Below are positions 40,528-51,750 of a stretch of 64,000 nt of DNA, in pieces (position 1 is the first letter of the stretch; each line of letters begins with the position of its first letter). Position numbers and translations under genes: made by a program. This DNA is from Rapana venosa (taxonomy: Eukaryota; Mollusca; Gastropoda; Neogastropoda; Muricidae). The stretch covers positions 75,263,738 to 75,327,737 of the forward strand of contig CM054134.1 in assembly GCA_028751875.1 (NCBI GenBank), given 5' to 3'. Under the pieces are notes generated by a model. The model made no database searches. It saw nothing but the letters and a program-made list of their open reading frames with translations, and was not told the origin of the DNA.

Positions 40528-41600
40528 AAAACACACACATTCATCAGGCTTTGAAGAAGAGTTGTTGGTTTTGGGTGTTTTTTTAGAAGAACCATCCATC
40601 GCAGTTTTGTAAGAGTAGTTTAAAATCCTATCCATCATGGTTTTGTTTAAATGAGTTTTTAAATCTATCCATCAGGATTTTGTAGAAGATTTTTAAAATC
40701 CTATCATCAGGGTTTTGTAGAAGAGATTTAAAATCCTATCCATCAGGGTTTTGTAGAAGAGATTTTAAAATCTATCCATCAGGGTTTTGTAGAATGATTT
40801 TTAAAATCCTATCCACAGGATTTTGTAAAAAGAGTGGTTTTGTAATCCTATCCATCAGGGTTTTGTAGAAGAGATTTTAAAATCCTATCCATCAGGGTTT
40901 TGTAGAAGAGATTTTAAAATCCTAACCACCAGGATTTTGTAGAAGAGTTGTTGTTTTTAATCCTATCCATCAGGGTTTTGTAGAAGAAATTTTAAAATCC
41001 TATCCATCAGGGTTTTGTAGAAGAGATTTTAAAATCCTATCCATCAGGGTTTTGTAGAAGAGATTTTAAAATCCTATCCATCAGGGTTTTGTAGAAGAGA
41101 TTTTAAAATCCTATCCACCAGGATTTTGTAGAAGAGATTTTAAAATCCTACCCATCAGAGTTTTGTAGACAAGTTTTTAAACATATCTACCTGGCTCCTG
41201 TAGAATAAATTTGGGGTTTCTTATTTAAACTCATCAGACTTTTGTAGAAGATTTTTTTTAACTTATCCATCAGACTTTTCTAGAAGAGTTCAAACCCCTC
41301 CATCAAACTTCTGTAGAAAAGGTGGGGTTTTGTTAAAGCCATCAGGCTTTTGTAGAAGGTTTGTTGTCATTTTTTTAAAGCCTACCATCAGACTTTAGTA
41401 GAAGAGATTGTTGTAAACCCATCCATTAGCCTTTAGCAGAAGAATTGTTGGGTTTTCTTTACACCCATCCGTTAGGCTTTAGTAGAAGAATGTTGGATTT
41501 TCTTTACACCCATCCGTTAGGCTTTAGCAGAAGAATTGTTGGTTTTTTGCAAACCCATCCACCAGTCTTTTGTCACTAAGATTTAAAAAACCCATTAAAG
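40528..41600 (+). repeat. 37-bp minisatellite, cleanest copy
   Basis: Between 40660 and 41170 units repeat every 36-38 bp with the palindrome GATTTTAAAATC followed by CTATCCATCAGGG. About 41008-41120 holds three nearly identical units. Flanking units are longer and carry TTGTTG insertions. Confidence 0.9.
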
Positions 41601-42160
41601 GCTTTTGAGAAGATTCACTAACTAAAAACCATGGTATGGATAGTTTCAGGGGGCAACGGCATAAAACAAAACCCTGTGTTTAGTCTGCAAAATTGGGGTT
41701 TGTTGAAGCCCAAAGGGAAGCCCCAAACCCCCCATACGGGGGAAAAAGACACCCCCGAGTTTTTTGTATTTTTTTTTCTTCTTTTTCCTTTCAACCTCAG
41801 CCCAATACCTTTAGTTTCTATCACCCCCAGGGGAAAAATGCTTGCGCTCCCTTGTAAATCGGGAAAAAGAAAACCCCCGTTTTGGGGCCCTGGTTTTGGG
41901 GGTTCTCTTTCAAACCGGGTTTGGATTTTTTTTTTAGTTTTTCTAAAAAGAGGCAGGAAAAGGGGGAACCAAAGGCAAAATTAGTAAAGAAGGAGGTGGC
42001 GGGAAGAAAAGGAAAAAGGAGAAACAAAGGGGAAGGCAAAAAGGGGGAATTTCCCTAGCCCCTCTTTTCCAGAAGGGGGGAAGCTATTGAATTGCCAGGC
42101 CTCCGGCATCCCCACGGGGGGATCTGATATTCAAGTTTTTTTTGAGGAGGAAAAAAAATG
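41601..42160 (+). other. Spacer P, degraded
   Basis: No gene. Homopolymers are swollen. GAAGGAGGTGGCGGGAA survives. Confidence 0.6.
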
Positions 42161-42233
42161 TGGAGACCGGGGATCAACCCCGGGGCCTTTTCACATCAAA
42201 GCGAACCCCTCTCCCAATGAGTTTCCCATCCCC
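42161..42233 (-). pseudogene. tRNA-Ala-like, pair A, degraded
   Basis: GGGGATCAACCCCGGGGCC marks the T arm. The anticodon loop is reduced to CATCAAAGCG. Confidence 0.5.
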
Positions 42234-42396
42234 ATTTTGCCCAATTCTCCCCAAGCTGTTAGAAGCCTGTCACTTTTTTTTTTTAAATGCTCCGTTTACT
42301 TCAGCCGCTAATGTTGGTTATGAAAGGGGTTTTATGAGAATATGGTTAATCTAAAACTTAGCAGTAGTTACTTTCGTTTGTAAAATATCATCAGAG

Positions 42397-42470
42397 GGGG
42401 AATGTAGCCAGTGGTAGAGCTTCGTTTTCGCATGTAAAAAGGCCCCCGGGGTTCGACCCCGGGTATCCCC
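42397..42470 (+). pseudogene. tRNA-Ala-like (CGC), pair A, degraded
   Basis: GTGGTAGAGCTTCGTTTTCG and CATG remain, with an expanded T arm. Confidence 0.5.
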
Positions 42471-43353
42471 TTTTTTTTTTCTTGCCATGAAAACAGATGG
42501 GAGTTTTTTCCAAAAACATGTTCAATCTTTTTTTTCCCTTTTTTTTTTCCATTTTTTTTTTCACCGGGGGAAGTCCCTGGTAGCACTGGTCAGGACACCA
42601 ACTCCCCCAAACATCTCCATCCTGTCCCACCTTGGACCCCTAACTTCTTCTTTCCCCATACCCGTTGTTTCCAGCCCCCCCCAACCCAAACGCCCTATAA
42701 AACTGCCCTCCTTTGGTTTCTTAATTTTCAGTAAAAATTCACTTAAAATTTTCAAAATCATTTCCCTTTCCTAATTTTTTCAAATATTAAAAAACAGTAA
42801 ACCTAAACATTTTTTTAACATCAAACGCCCAAAGAAACCTTTAATGCCAACATTCTGTTTAACTTACTATTTCAAAAATTAAAAAAAAAATATTTAAAAA
42901 AAAAAAGGGGAACACTTGGAGGTTTTTTTTAACCCAAAAGGGCCCTTTGTAAAAATTTTTAAAACCCCCTGACCAGTGGTATGGATGACACAGCATGTGC
43001 AGCATACTTTGGCTCCGGTGCACAATTTCGGGGGGTTTAATGAAGGACGGGGCCCAGTAAATATCCCCACTTTTGAGAAAAAAGAAGAAAACAGCTGGGG
43101 ATTTCAAACCACTCTTTTAAAACCTAAAAGTTTTAAATTCCATTGATCACTGGGATGACAAAAAAAGATCGATACCGGGGGCCCTTACATGAAAAGCCAC
43201 GGTTCGGCGGGAAGAAAATTACCAGTGTCGCCCAGGTCCAGCTAAAAACAAACAACCCGAATGAAGCGGGGAACAGTACAATCTCCAGGAGAAGAATAAA
43301 CACCACTGAGATTTTAAACTCGCGATAAAAAGAACCCAAACAAAAAAAAGTTG
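42471..43353 (+). other. Spacer Q without SINE insertion
   Basis: No gene. At 42620-42650, CCTGTCCCACCTTGGACCCC is the uninterrupted target site of the truncated SINE-1 present in other monomers. Confidence 0.65.
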
Positions 43354-43425
43354 TGGAGATGCCGGGGATCGAACCCGGGGCCTTTCACATGCAAAGCGAA
43401 CGCTCTACCACTGAGCTACATCCCC
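43354..43425 (-). tRNA. tRNA-Ala (TGC), pair B
   Basis: Perfect 72-mer on minus. The A run at 43343-43349 supplies a Pol III stop. Its plus-strand partner is displaced 3.5 kb away (46928) by a LINE. Confidence 0.92.
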
Positions 43426-43593
43426 ACCTGTAGATCAGTTCGGCAGGATGGGTCATAAGTCTGTCCACTGCCCCTTCCTTCATTATGTTCAGTTTACACT
43501 AGTAGCCACCATAATACTGGGCTATGAAACCACACCCATTTTGGATACCCCATTTATCCAAACATAGGAGTAGTTTTATCTTTTCGTCCAACT

Positions 43594-43604
43594 ATAACAG
43601 ATGG
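43594..43604. repeat. Target-site duplication, left copy
   Basis: ATAACAGATGG, repeated exactly at 46919-46929. It brackets the duplicated tRNA segment together with the LINE. Confidence 0.75.
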
Positions 43605-43722
43605 AACTCGCGATAAAAAGAACCCAAACAAAAAAAAAGTTGTGGAGATGCCGGGGATCGAACCCGGGGCCTTTCACATGCAAAGCGAACGCTCTACCAC
43701 TGAGCTACATCCCCACCTGTAG
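43605..43722 (+). repeat. 118-bp duplication carrying a second tRNA
   Basis: Repeats 43317-43433 almost exactly, from AACTCGCGATAAAAAG through the minus-strand tRNA to CCCACCTGTAG, then joins the LINE 5' end. Confidence 0.85.
43643..43714 (-). tRNA. tRNA-Ala (TGC), duplicate
   Basis: Perfect 72-mer identical to 43354-43425, with the same A-run (terminator) flank. Confidence 0.88.
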
Positions 43723-43795
43723 TTCCGTACCTCAGTGGTCAGGTCAGAGGTGTCCTCTGCTACCGGTAACCATGTAACCCGGTACCACCTGTGAC

Positions 43796-44959
43796 ATGTG
43801 GGGAGTCAACCCAACCCAAAAATCACGCCTGGAGAGAGATGGGCGCCGCCAGGCTACTTTTGCCCAAGACACGCTAAATGGAACGGACGAAAATAAAGAA
43901 TATACCGGATCGGTCGCCGCCCAGGTCAACAAGGACCGCGCCTTCCGTCTGCCACCAGGGCGGAGGCGCCAAGTGTGCTACTGGTGGAACCCCTACAAAA
44001 AAGATCAGAGGAAGGGACTACATCACCATCGCAACGTGGAACGTCAGAAGTCTGGCCCAAACAGGCAAACTCCAAGAACTGATATACGAGCTGGACAGGT
44101 ACACCTGGCATCTGGTAGGTCTCTGTGAGGTCAGATGGAAAGAGCACGGTGAACACCATACTGACGAGGGCCATTTGCTCTACTATAGCGGGGAGCAGGA
44201 CAAGCATATCAATGGCGTAGGCATGCTTGTCAACAAGAACATCAAGAACTCGGTAATAGGATACTACCCAGTAAAACAGCCGGATTATGGCCATCCGCCT
44301 CAGGGCTAGCCCCATTCAACATCACAGTGATTCAAGCCTACGCACCAACAACGGATCACGATGACGAAGTCGTAGAGGAATTCTACAACCAACTACAGGG
44401 CATCATCGATAAGATGAACAAGAAAGACATCTTGATCATCCAGGGAGGACTGGAACGCCAAGGTGGGCGGAGATGCACTGAAAGACTGGAGCAAATTCTG
44501 CGGTCCCTCCTGTAATGAAATTCACCAATGAGCGAGGACTCCGACTACTGGAATTTGCCAGCTGCAACGACACGGTGCTCGCCAATACCCTTGGAGAACA
44601 CAAGGCATCCCGACGCTGGACATGGCATGCACCCAATGGGATCCATCACAACCAGATTGATTTACATCCTGGTGCAGAACCGGTTTCGATCTGGCATCAA
44701 CAGAGCCAAGACGAGGACATTCCCAGGTGCAGACATGGGCAGCGATCATGACCTCGTGCTCCTGAACTTTAGAGTCCGATTGAAAAAGACCAATAAGCCA
44801 AAGAACACCAGACTCAAGTTCAACCTGGACAAAAACTGGAAGGACCCCCCCATCGCCGAGTCCTTCCAAGCAACAATAGGAGGGAAATTCGCACCACTGC
44901 TGGCCCTTGAAGAAGATGCCGAAACGATGACCACCAGTTTTAAACACAGTGATGACTGA
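43796..44959 (+). pseudogene. RTE-like endonuclease domain, four frameshifts
   Basis: After a basic N-terminal stretch, TIATWNVRSL opens an apurinic-type endonuclease. EVRW, YAPTTDH, a damaged QGDWN-type motif (QGGLE) and GSDHDLV follow, the last being the catalytic D-H near 44738-44758. The frame shifts at about 44000, 44313, 44446 and 44663, each explained by one extra or missing base. The enzyme would nick target DNA to prime reverse transcription. The motif order is complete, so loss of function is recent or partly due to sequence error. Confidence 0.8.
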
Positions 44960-46906
44960 GACAGCAAGCATACTTCTTGGCAAACATCGCCGAAAAACAA
45001 ACCATGGGTCACAGATGAAATCTTGAATATGTGTGACAAAAGACGAGACCTGAAGAAGAGCAGAACACTACAGGAGGAGCAGTTGATTTACAGAGAAGTA
45101 AACAAGAAGATCAGGAGAGACATGAAGAAGACCAAGGAGGAATGGATAGAGAAACAATGTACAGAATCGAAGAGAGCTGACAAAGAATAATAGCAGAAGA
45201 GCTACCAGATTGTGAAAGAGCTCACCAAACAGAAACAGGCAAGAGTCAGTAACATCCAGGACAAAGAAGGGAATTGCCTAACAGAAAAGAAGGAAATCGT
45301 TGGCAGATGGACGGAATACTGTTCCGAACTCTACAATCATCAGACGCTGGGCGACCCCAGCGTTCTTGCAAGCCAAGCCTCATCGAATAAAGACAACTTC
45401 CCAATTCTACGCGAGGAAGTAGAAGTAGCAATTAGATCGCTGAAGAAAGGAAAATCAGCAGGAATCGACAACATCCCAGCAGAGCTGATCCAACACGGGG
45501 GAGAAGCAGTGACAGACATCCTTACAAGTATCTGTAACAAGATCTGGCAGACCGGAGAGTGGCCTACACCATGGACCCAATCACTCATCATAACTCTCCC
45601 CAAGAAAGGAAATCTCCAGCAGTGCCAAAACTACAGGACAATCAGCCTCATAAGTCATGCCAGTAAAGTCATGCTGAAAGTGATCCTGAACAGGCTGAAA
45701 CCACAGGCAGAAGAGATCATCGCCGAAGAGCAGGCCGGTTTCCGCCCAAATAGAAGCACCACAGAACAGAGGGTTCTGTGTGAGAAATACAGCCAGCATC
45801 AACAAGACATCTTCCACGTCTTCATTGATTTTAAGAAGGCCTTCGATAGAGTATGGCATGACGCTCTGTGGGCCACCATGAACAATTCAACATGGGCCAG
45901 AAGCTGATCCACACCATCAAGGAACTCTACTCAAAGGCCACCAGTGCAGTACTCGTACAGGGCACGGTAGGGGAATGGTTCCGTACCTCAGTTGGGGTCC
46001 GACAGGGATGTTTGCTGTCGCCGACACTATTTAACATTTTCCTCGAACGCATCATGACTGACGCCTTGGAAGACCACACAGGCACAGTCAGCATTGGAGG
46101 GCGAACAATCACCAACCTCAGGTTTGCCGATGACATTGACGGTCTGGCAGGAAATGAAGAGGAACTGGCCAACCTAGTGAAGAAACTGGACGAAATATCC
46201 TCCCGATACGGCATGGAAATCAGTGCCGAGAAAACCAAGCTCATGACAAACAGTGCCCAGCCAATCACCACCAAGATCACTCTCAGCGGAAAAGAACTGG
46301 AGACAGTTGACCATTTCAAGTACCTTGGAGCCATCATAAGTGAGGAGGGATCGAAGACCGAAATCCCAGCAAGAGCGGGACAAACAGCAGCAGCAATGGC
46401 AAGACTGAAGACCATATGGAGAGGGCAGAAACATCCCTCTCGGAACCCAAAGGGAAAGTTACTAAACGCGCTAGTCACCTCAATCATGCTTTACGCATGT
46501 GAGGCATGGACACTAAACGCAGACCTACAAAGGAGGATCCAAGCAGTAGAAATGAGATGCCTCAGAAGGCTCCTTGGCATCTCATACAAGGACCATGTCA
46601 CCAACAATGAAGTCCGCAAAATGATCACTCAACAGGTGCGGGGTTATGAAGACCTACTGACCACGGCGAAAAAGAGGAAACTCAGATGGTATGGGCACGT
46701 AACACGCTCAGAAGGACTTGCAAAGACCATCCTGCAAGGAACAGTCCAGGGGGAGAAAGTGGGCCGACGACATCCGTGATTGGACAGGGGAGGACTTCAG
46801 TGTCACCCAGGCACTTGCCCACGACCGCGTTAAGTGGAGCCAGCTGGTCCACCGTTCTTCCACCATGCAGCGCCCCCACGACCCTGGCGGGTTACGGGAC
46901 CAGTGA
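44960..46906 (+). pseudogene. RTE-like reverse transcriptase and C-terminus, broken
   Basis: From 45020, TDEILNMCDKRRDLKK leads to tandem stops at 45187-45192. Reverse transcriptase motifs then run in order: GKSAGIDNIPAELI, LPKKGN..NYRTISLI, EEQAGFR, FIDFKKAFDRVWHD (catalytic Asp) and, after a frameshift at about 45885, GVRQGCLLSPTLFN, FADDIDGLAG (catalytic Asp pair near 46127) and FKYLGAIIS. The C-terminal part has YACEAWTLN, RRLLGISY and RWYGHVTRSEG. It shifts frame near 46775 and ends DRVKWSQLV..GGLRDQ. The coding domain is complete but cannot make one protein. Confidence 0.85.
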
Positions 46907-46927
46907 ACCAGTGAAGTGATAACAGAT

Positions 46928-47000
46928 GGGGATGTAGCTCAGTGGTAGAGCGTTCGCTTCGCATGTGAAAGGCCCCGGGGTTCGATCCCCGGCATCTCCA
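46928..47000 (+). tRNA. tRNA-Ala (CGC), pair B, one extra G
   Basis: 73 nt, identical to 13691-13762 apart from one more G in the CCCCGGGG T-stem run. This is the kind of homopolymer change that may be a sequencing slip. TTTTT lies at 47006-47010. Confidence 0.75.
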
Positions 47001-47308
47001 CTACTTTTTCTTCTTTGTTTTACACTACAATGAAGACTTGAGACTAGGACATTTACTTTAAATTGATAAAAACCAACCAAAAAATCATTAATTTTACAGT
47101 CTGATAAGTGGATACCTTTTTGTAAGGCTTCTCTCTCCCTCGCTCTCGCTCTTGCTCTCTCCTAACTTTGTTCGCAGGCCTATTATCTTTTTTGTGGTAT
47201 CCTGGGGAGCAGTTTAGGTGAACTGAGATTTTTAGCTGTTTTGTTTGAATTCTTGATCTACTTTATTTAGTAATGATTTTGGAATACATACGTACATACA
47301 TACATACA

Positions 47309-47342
<34 letters not shown>

Positions 47343-47347
47343 CATAT
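47001..47347 (+). repeat. Spacer R and (TACA)n tract
   Basis: Clean copy: CT/CG-rich remnant at 47129-47162 and TACA units at 47284-47346. No gene. Confidence 0.75.
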
Positions 47348-47586
47348 TATAATAATAAGAAGAATGTATGGAATTTATATAGCGCTGAATCTTGTAAAGC
47401 AACAAATCAAAGCGCTCAGATGACTTTTTTTATATGTGTGTATGCGGGTTTTTTTAATTTTGTCATCTGTTCCCACCGGCACACAATGGCCTACTCTTTC
47501 GAACAGCGGAACAGGATTTAACATGTGCGCAAGATGTTCTGCATGCGTTCGCACACGGGGCCTCGGTTTATAGTCTCATCCGAAGG
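47348..47586 (-). mobile_element. Truncated SINE-2 relative, minus, clean
   Basis: GGAATTTATATAGCGCTGAA at 47371-47390 to CTCGGTTTATAGTCTCATCC at 47562-47581. Best copy of this headless element. Confidence 0.75.
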
Positions 47587-47877
47587 TGAACAGTTTGGGG
47601 TACATGCCATAGTGTCATGCTGAAGTCTTACCCAAGCTTTACAAGAAGTTATATTTCATTCTTTTGCATCCTTCCATTTTCGCCCCTCAAAGTGAATTGT
47701 GGCCTAAGGCCGATGTATATTTAAACCATTTCAGAGTTCAGGGTTTTAGGGTTCAGAGTTCAGAGTTCTCTCCTATTCCAAGTGGACACCAGTGAGTGCC
47801 TGTGTAGTATTGGTCAGGACAACTGACCCACGGTCTCCAGTCCTGTCCCACCTTTGATTGACACCTTGAGGTAACAA
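47587..47877 (+). other. Spacer S, clean
   Basis: No gene. TTTGGGGTACATGCCATAGT start and CACCTTGAGGTAACAAAGG end. Confidence 0.75.
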
Positions 47878-48302
47878 AGGTGGATCGGTGGTTAGAGGTT
47901 AACGCGCTGTCTAGAAAGCGAATAGTCCCAGTCGGAAGTGTGCGGTGGGTTCTGTAATACCGTTGGACCGAACTTTTTCCCCATCAATAAGCCATGAGTG
48001 GTGTCTGGGCTCTTGTCTTTCGGATGAGGAGAATAAACCGAGGTCCCGTTCTCTGTTCTGTGGTTACACTAATTATTTAACGCACGTAAAAGAACCCACG
48101 CAACAAGAGAGTTGTCCTTGGCAAAATTTTCTAGAAAAAACCACTCTGATAGGGAAACAAATACAGTTGCAGACAGGAAAAAGAAAAAAAGTGGGTGGCG
48201 CTGCTCTTGTAGCCACACGCTTCCCCGGAAGTAGCAGCCCTGAATTTCACGCAGAGAAATCTGTCCGTGACTTAAGTGTATAAATAAATAATATAAAATA
48301 AC
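47878..48302 (+). mobile_element. SINE-1
   Basis: Head damaged near the B box (GTGGGTTCTGTAATACC). Core GAATAAACCGAGGTCCCGT and an ATAAATAAT tail. The nested insertion is absent. Confidence 0.65.
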
Positions 48303-48860
48303 AAAACGTGGTGCATGGCTGACTTGGGTGGTGGTGGAGATCAGCGATTGTCACTGACACGGACAACAAACATACATCAAGAACATAAACAAACAAAAGG
48401 AATGACACCCTCTTCCCTTCGCCAAAAATAGCCTCTTATAAACACTTTTAAATCCGGGCCTCATGTCACATTTATTTCAAACTTTTGATTTTCCCTCTTG
48501 GTCCATCTTCATTTTTGTCTCTGCCCCTCAACAGCCAAAACCCATCACCCGGCGGAATGTTAAAACGTGTGTTTTGTGTGTGTGAGTGTGTGTGTGTGTG
48601 TGTGTGTGTTGTGTGTGTGTGTGTGTTGTGTGTGTGTGTGTGTGTGAATTAGTGTGTGTGTGTGTGTGTTGTTGTGTGTGGGTGTGTGTGTGTGTGTTGT
48701 GTGTGCGTGCGTGCGTGCGTGGCGCGTGTGATGTGTGTGTGTGGTATACATTTGAATTTGGTAAAAACTTTTAATTTGTTACTGACTGCTAGTGAATGAG
48801 TGGGATGAATTGAAAGGGCTATGATTGTGTTTTTTCAAGATTGGCCGCTATTGTAAATTC
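48303..48860 (+). mobile_element. CR1/L2-like LINE 3' end
   Basis: Long GT/GC tract at 48562-48750, then TTTGAATTTGGTAAAAACTT and the tail before TAG repeats. Confidence 0.6.
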
Positions 48861-48989
48861 CTTGTTGTAGTAGTAGTCGTAGTAGTAGTAGTAGTCGTAG
48901 TAGGTAGTAGTAGTTGTAGTAGTGTAGTAGTAAGTAGTAGTAGATTAGTAGATGAGTAGGTAGTGAGTAGTAGTAGTGAAGTAGTAGTA

Positions 48990-49045
<56 letters not shown>

Positions 49046-49500
49046 GGTTGTTAGTAGTAGTAGTATTATTAGTTGTAGTACTCTACTTACTACTACTAAC
49101 TATACTACTATAATAATAATAATAATTAATCAATAATAATATAATACTGATTGATGATGAAGATGAAGATACTTGATGCTGATGATGGATGATGTTGATG
49201 ATCGATGTAGGATGATGATGATGATGATGAATGATAATAATAATAATAATAATAATTAATAATAATAATAATATTAATATTAATATTTAGTATTAAGAAT
49301 ATAATATATAGGAAATTTTTAAGAGCGCTTTTATCTTGCAATTACAAATCAGAGCGCTTAGAAGATGATCACATCGTCCCTTACAACCACGGGAATAATA
49401 ATGGTCAAGTTGGGCAGGCCCAGCTTCCCTCTTTGGCCTGCCTGGGGTCTTATGTCTGCAGCTGGCGTACTGGTTTAAAACAAAATTAATAAAAACCCAC
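48861..49500. repeat. (TAG)n-(TTG)n-(TAC)n tract and facing tail element
   Basis: TAG 48861-48990, TTG 48991-49044, TAG and TAC to 49110, ATG and TAA to 49265. The minus tail element (49291-49500) contains CAGCTGGCGTACTGG. Confidence 0.7.
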
Positions 49501-49755
49501 TATTCACCAGGCTTTTGTCACAGAAGAGTTCAACGCCCATCTATGAGGCTTTTGTGGAAGAGTTCTGAAAGAATCTAACAATCGGGCTTTTGTAGAAGAG
49601 TTGTTGTTTTGTTAATTATAATAACTATCCATCATTTTAAAAACAAACAAAAACTAAAACGTATCATCAAGCTTTGGAAGAAGAGTTTTTTTTTAAAAAA
49701 ACTATCCATCAGGCTTTTGTAGAAAAAAATGTAATACATATAAGACCAGTTTTTT

Positions 49756-49792
<37 letters not shown>

Positions 49793-50935
49793 ACCCACAC
49801 AACACACTTCATAGGCTTTTGAAGAAGACTTTGTTTGGTTTTTTTTTTGGGGTAGAAAAAACCATCCATCGCAGTTTTTTTGTAAAGATATTTTAAAAGC
49901 CTATCCATCATGTTTTTGTCCTAGAGTGTTTTCTTAAATCTATCACCAGGATTTGTTGAAGAGATTTTAAATTCCTATCCACCAGAATTTTGTAGAAAGA
50001 GATTTTAAAATCCTATCCACCCAGGATTTTTGTAGAAAGAGATTTTATACGAACATCGTCGCACACTCAACTAGGATTTTGGAGAAGAGTTGTTTTTTTA
50101 TCCTATCCATCAGGGTTTTGTAGAAGAGATTTTTAAAGATCCTATCCATCAGTGGTTTTGTAGAAGAGATTTTATATCCTTATCTATCAGGGTTTTGTAG
50201 AAGAGATTTTAAAATCCTAACCACCAGGACGTTTGTAGAAGAGTGTTGTTTTTAATACTATCCACCAGATTTTGTAGAAGAGGGATTTTAAACTCCTATC
50301 CATCAGGGTTTTTGTAGAAAGTAGATTTAAAAATCCAATCCCTCAGGGTTTTGTAAAGAGTATTTTAAAATCCTATCCATCAGGGTTTTGTAGAAGAGAT
50401 TTTATAAATCCTATCCACCAGGATTTTGTAGAAGAGATTTTAAAATCCAACCCATCAGAGTTTTGTAGTCGAGTTTTTAACTGTTCCTACCTGCCCTGTA
50501 GAATAAATTTGGGGTTATTATTAAAAACTCATCAGGACTTTTGTAGAAGATTTTTTTTTTAACGTATCCATCAGACTTTTCTTGAAGAGTGCAAACCCCT
50601 CCATCCAATCGTCTGTAGAAAAGGTGGGGTTTGTTAAAGCCATCAGGTTTGTGGAGGTTTGTTGTCATTTTTTAACAGCCTGCCATCAGACTTTAGTAGA
50701 GAGATTGTTGTAAACCATCCAAGGCCTTTAGCAGAAGAATCTGTTGGGTTTTCTTTACCACGCATCCGTTAGGCTTTAGTTTAAGTAGAAGAATGTTGGA
50801 TTTTTCTTTAAACCATCCGTTGGCCTTAGCAGAAGCATTGTTGATTTTTTGCAAAACCATCCACCAGTCTTTTGTCACCGAAGAGTTAAAAACCCATTCA
50901 TCTGGCTTTGTAGAAGAGTTGCACTAACTATAACA
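49501..50935 (+). repeat. 37-bp minisatellite with empty CA site
   Basis: CA tract at 49757-49806 without LINE, then units to about 50930 with moderate noise. Confidence 0.8.
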
Positions 50936-51444
50936 GTGGTATGGATAGATGACAGGAGCAAGTCGGCAATACATACAAGAGTTCCTGTGCATAGTCTGCT
51001 GGATTGAGGTTTTGAAGAGACTAGGGAAGCACCAGACCCCCTTGCGGAGGTGGGAAAATGACACCGCCGAGATTTTGTATTTGTTTTTCTTCTTTCTTCC
51101 TCAAAGCTCAGGACAACAACTAGATATGTTGTCTATCACACCAGCGAAAATACGTTGCGCTGCCTGTAAACAGGCACAGCACATCCGAATTGGGCGTGGA
51201 TGTTGTTCTCTTACATGACCTGGTGGATGGGTTTTAGTCTTTCTGAAAAAGAGGCAGGAGAATGGACCAAGAAGGCAGAACTAGACAAGAAGGAGGTGGC
51301 AGAAGGAAAAAGGGACAGGCAGAGAAACAAAGAGGCAGGACAGAAAAGAGGGAATTCCTAGCCCTCTATTTTCCAGAAGGTGGGGAAGCTATTGATATTG
51401 CCAGGCCTCAGATATTCAAAGTTTGTTTTGAGGAGGAAAAATAT
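50936..51444 (+). other. Spacer P
   Basis: No gene. Landmark GAAGGAGGTGGCAGAAGG at 51288-51305. Confidence 0.7.
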
Positions 51445-51515
51445 GTGAGACGCGGGGATCGTACCCGGGGCCTTTCACATGCAAGCGAACGCTCTACCAT
51501 CTGAGCTACATCCCC
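51445..51515 (-). pseudogene. tRNA-Ala-like (TGC), pair A
   Basis: TGC is readable with one base lost from the loop. GTACCCGG in place of GAACCCGG and an extra T in the D arm. Confidence 0.6.
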
Positions 51516-51673
51516 ACTTGTCAAGTTCTTTGGCAGAGCTGATGAGAAGCCTGTCACTTTCTTCATTATGCTCCCGTTTACATCAGCCGCTAAGGTTGGT
51601 TAGTAAGGGTTTATCAGAATACCCGTTTATCCGAGAAGAAGGAAGTAGTTTCGTCTGTCAATATCAGTAGAAT

Positions 51674-51750
51674 GGGGATTTTGTAGCTCATGGGTAGAAG
51701 CGTTCGCTTTGCATGTAAAAGGCCCCGGGTTTCGATCCCCGGCATCTCCA
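51674..51750 (+). pseudogene. tRNA-Ala-like (TGC), pair A
   Basis: Insertions near the 5' stem (GGGGATTTTGTAGC) and D loop. From TTCGCTTTGCATG the copy is nearly normal, and CATCTCCA closes it. Confidence 0.6.

Larger units (their letters stand above)
43723..46918 (+). mobile_element. RTE-like LINE, near full length
   Basis: A 3.2-kb non-LTR element with endonuclease, reverse transcriptase and a C-terminal domain like that of BovB/RTE and the RTE-derived endonuclease in CFDP2 proteins. GC content and codon quality differ from the AT-rich surroundings. No RNase H domain and a short 3' UTR, as in RTE elements. Several single-base frameshifts inactivate it. Confidence 0.85.

Noticed and set aside
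40528..41600. Possible CRISPR-like array of regular repeats
   Set aside because: Units abut without unique spacers and the context is eukaryotic with Pol III tRNA genes and LINEs.
43723..46918. A host gene of the CFDP2 type
   Set aside because: Endonuclease, reverse transcriptase and C-terminal motifs occur in LINE order with flanking target duplication and frameshifts. CFDP2-like proteins are themselves partly LINE-derived.
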